From Butyrivibrio sp. (lineage in GTDB: Bacteria > Bacillota > Clostridia > Lachnospirales > Lachnospiraceae), in contig SVFY01000005.1 in NCBI GenBank assembly GCA_015056625.1, forward strand, positions 1 to 64,000: DNA of 64,000 bases, read 5' to 3'. This document shows, one piece after another, positions 62,612 to 64,000 of this stretch. Every line of letters starts with the position of its first letter. Within the stretch, counting starts at the first letter, position 1. Position numbers and translations under genes: made by a program. The notes under the pieces were generated by a model that saw nothing but the letters and a program-made list of their open reading frames with translations, was not told where the DNA came from and searched no databases.

Positions 62612-63415
62612 GTGGATATTGCTTCATTACTTGGAGTAGGACTGTGTTTCGTCTTTATGATCCTCAGTATTGTATTTAGTGCCGGTATTGGAGGCGTTAA
62701 ATACTTCGTGGATGCTCCGTCAATGATGATCACTTTTGGTGGCGCTTTCATGGCGGTTTTAGGATCTCGAAGCATGCAGAGCTTTATAAACGGTCTTAAG
62801 TCATATACGCTGATCTTCAAGATGCCTTCTGATGATACCAAGTCTGTGATCAAGAGCATCATTGATCTGTCCAACACAGCCAGAAAAGAAGGACTTCTTG
62901 CATTGGAAGAAGCTGCAAGCGGACTGGAAGATCCTTTCATGAAAAAAGGCGTTATGCTCATAGTTGATGGTACTGAGCCGGAACTTGTTAAGAGTATTTT
63001 AGAGGCTGAAATTGATGCTATGGCAGAGCGCCATAAAGAAAACTACTCATTCTTTGCTGATGTTGCAGGTATGGGACCTTCCTGGGGTATGATCGGAACC
63101 CTTCTTGGACTGGTTCTTATGCTTCAGAACATGTCTGATCCATCATCTATCGGACCATCCATGTCGGTTGCCCTCATTACAACATTCTACGGTTCAGTTC
63201 TTGCTAACTGGTTTTGTTATCCTGCTGAGAATAAGCTTAAAGCCAGAAGTAATGCTGAGTATATGAGTAAGAGCATAGTTATTGAAGGTCTTCTTTCTAT
63301 TCAGGCAGGTGAGAACCCTCGTGTTACTGAAGAGAAGCTCAAGTCATTCCTGTCACCTGCTGACAGATCAGCATATGAAGCAGAGAATGGCTCTGGAGAC
63401 GGCGGAGGAGAATAA
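62612..63415 (+). CDS. motA: Flagellar motor stator protein MotA
   Basis: MotA forms the proton channel of the stator with MotB. The 267-residue protein has four hydrophobic helices: about 3-22, 30-50, 150-172 and 182-205. The cytosolic loop between helices 2 and 3 has the charged residues that contact FliG. The conserved segment reads GMGPSWGMIGTLLGLVLML in helix 3. Translation begins at GTG 62612 after AAAGGGGG. The stop overlaps the motB start (TAATG), so the two are coupled. flbD/swrD, which often lies between flgE and motA, is not seen. Confidence 0.95.
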   Translation: MDIASLLGVGLCFVFMILSIVFSAGIGGVKYFVDAPSMMITFGGAFMAVLGSRSMQSFINGLKSYTLIFKMPSDDTKSVIKSIIDLSNTARKEGLLALEEAASGLEDPFMKKGVMLIVDGTEPELVKSILEAEIDAMAERHKENYSFFADVAGMGPSWGMIGTLLGLVLMLQNMSDPSSIGPSMSVALITTFYGSVLANWFCYPAENKLKARSNAEYMSKSIVIEGLLSIQAGENPRVTEEKLKSFLSPADRSAYEAENGSGDGGGE

Positions 63416-64000
63416 TGGCTAAGAAACCTGAAGAAGTTAAACCCGGTCTCCCCGCGTGGCAAGGTACCTTCGGTGATCTGATGAACCTGCTTCTTTGCTT
63501 CTTCGTTTTGCTTTTCTCCATGGCGACAATGGATGCAGCGAAGTTTGAAGAGGTTGCAGCTTCATTTAGTTCAGCCTTTAGTGTATTTTCAGGTGGTGAG
63601 ATGGCTATTGGTAAGGGAGCGCTCATTGGTGATGGTGTATCACAGCTTACTGAGCTTTCTTCTTATATCACTTCTATGGGTCTTGCCCAGAGCGGAGAGG
63701 ATTCTGACTCTGAGGAGACTGCTGTTGGAGAAATGGAACAGAAGGAACTTATGGAAGCAGCTGAAGCTGAGCAGCTTGAAGCCTCAGCAGAGCTGGCAGA
63801 GCAGATAGAAGAAGCTCTTGAAGAAGGTGAGATCGACAATATGGTTTCCCTCAATTATACAAGTCAGTTTGTTCAGCTTACGATCCAGGGTTCGATCCTT
63901 TTTGATTCAGGTAAGGTGGATCTTAAAGAGGATGCGCTTCCTGTAGTTGAGAAGGTAGGACAGATACTTGAGTCCTATGCTGGCGGAACAATTGAGATTG
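63415..64000 (+). CDS. motB: Flagellar motor stator protein MotB (cut by window end)
   Basis: The open frame starts at ATG 63415 and is still open at base 64000, giving the first 195 residues. The N-terminal proton-channel helix contains the essential Asp21 in T-F-G-D21-L-M-N-L-L-L-C-F-F. A Glu-rich segment (about 95-140) follows, and the OmpA-like peptidoglycan-binding domain begins near 155 with IQGSILFDSGKVDLKEDALP. The rest of the domain lies outside the window. Its start overlaps the motA stop codon. Confidence 0.95.
   Translation, partial: MAKKPEEVKPGLPAWQGTFGDLMNLLLCFFVLLFSMATMDAAKFEEVAASFSSAFSVFSGGEMAIGKGALIGDGVSQLTELSSYITSMGLAQSGEDSDSEETAVGEMEQKELMEAAEAEQLEASAELAEQIEEALEEGEIDNMVSLNYTSQFVQLTIQGSILFDSGKVDLKEDALPVVEKVGQILESYAGGTIEI

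Overview
The window looks like a chromosomal segment from a motile, anaerobic, Gram-positive fibre degrader of the Lachnospiraceae, most like Butyrivibrio or a close relative. I base this on the topA-codY-flgB order shared with Bacillus and Clostridia, AT-leaning codon use, strong GGAGG ribosome sites, frequent TTG and GTG starts, a GH9 cellulase and an exosortase-G gene set. This is inferred from gene content; no database search was run. Every convincing gene is on the + strand.

Layout. 0.1-5.5 kb: a large coiled-coil surface protein, a VanY-type carboxypeptidase and tgt. 5.5-13.7 kb: yajC, then leuB, a GT-C-like membrane protein, ilvD, ilvB and an L,D-transpeptidase, so branched-chain amino acid synthesis is interleaved with envelope genes. 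13.8-15.9 kb: a FIST sensor paired with a soluble chemoreceptor. 16.1-22.2 kb: serC, serA and a DUF1015 gene, then a glycogen branching enzyme homologue in which every catalytic position is changed. 22.3 kb: tRNA-Thr(CGT). 22.5-28.3 kb: apt, relA, a metallo-beta-lactamase-fold hydrolase, hemZ and a lipoprotein. 28.5-37.4 kb: a seven-gene exosortase-G locus. 37.6-42.8 kb: a DUF5692-like membrane protein, hypB, hypA and a large FAD/Fe-S oxidoreductase. 42.8 kb: a nested palindromic repeat. 43-46 kb: topA and codY. 46.2-64 kb: a flagellar operon from flgB to motB, with motB cut by the window edge.

The strongest candidate for a little-described system is the exosortase-G locus. It joins a predicted membrane transpeptidase (Cys116/Arg158/His178), a secreted candidate substrate with a C-terminal sorting-like tail, a QxxRW glycosyltransferase, a GT-C-like membrane protein, a membrane protein with a degenerate GGDEF-like domain, and two pterin-synthase-like proteins that keep the zinc histidines but have lost the catalytic Cys, Asp and His. 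I infer a machine that processes a surface protein and attaches it to, or co-exports it with, a glycan.

Other notable points are the non-catalytic-looking GlgB paralogue with a lysine-rich tail, a GH9 cellulase lipoprotein inside the flagellar operon followed by a sigma-28-like promoter, a roughly 1,020-residue hook protein with internal repeats, and hypAB beside a redox enzyme with no hydrogenase genes in view.
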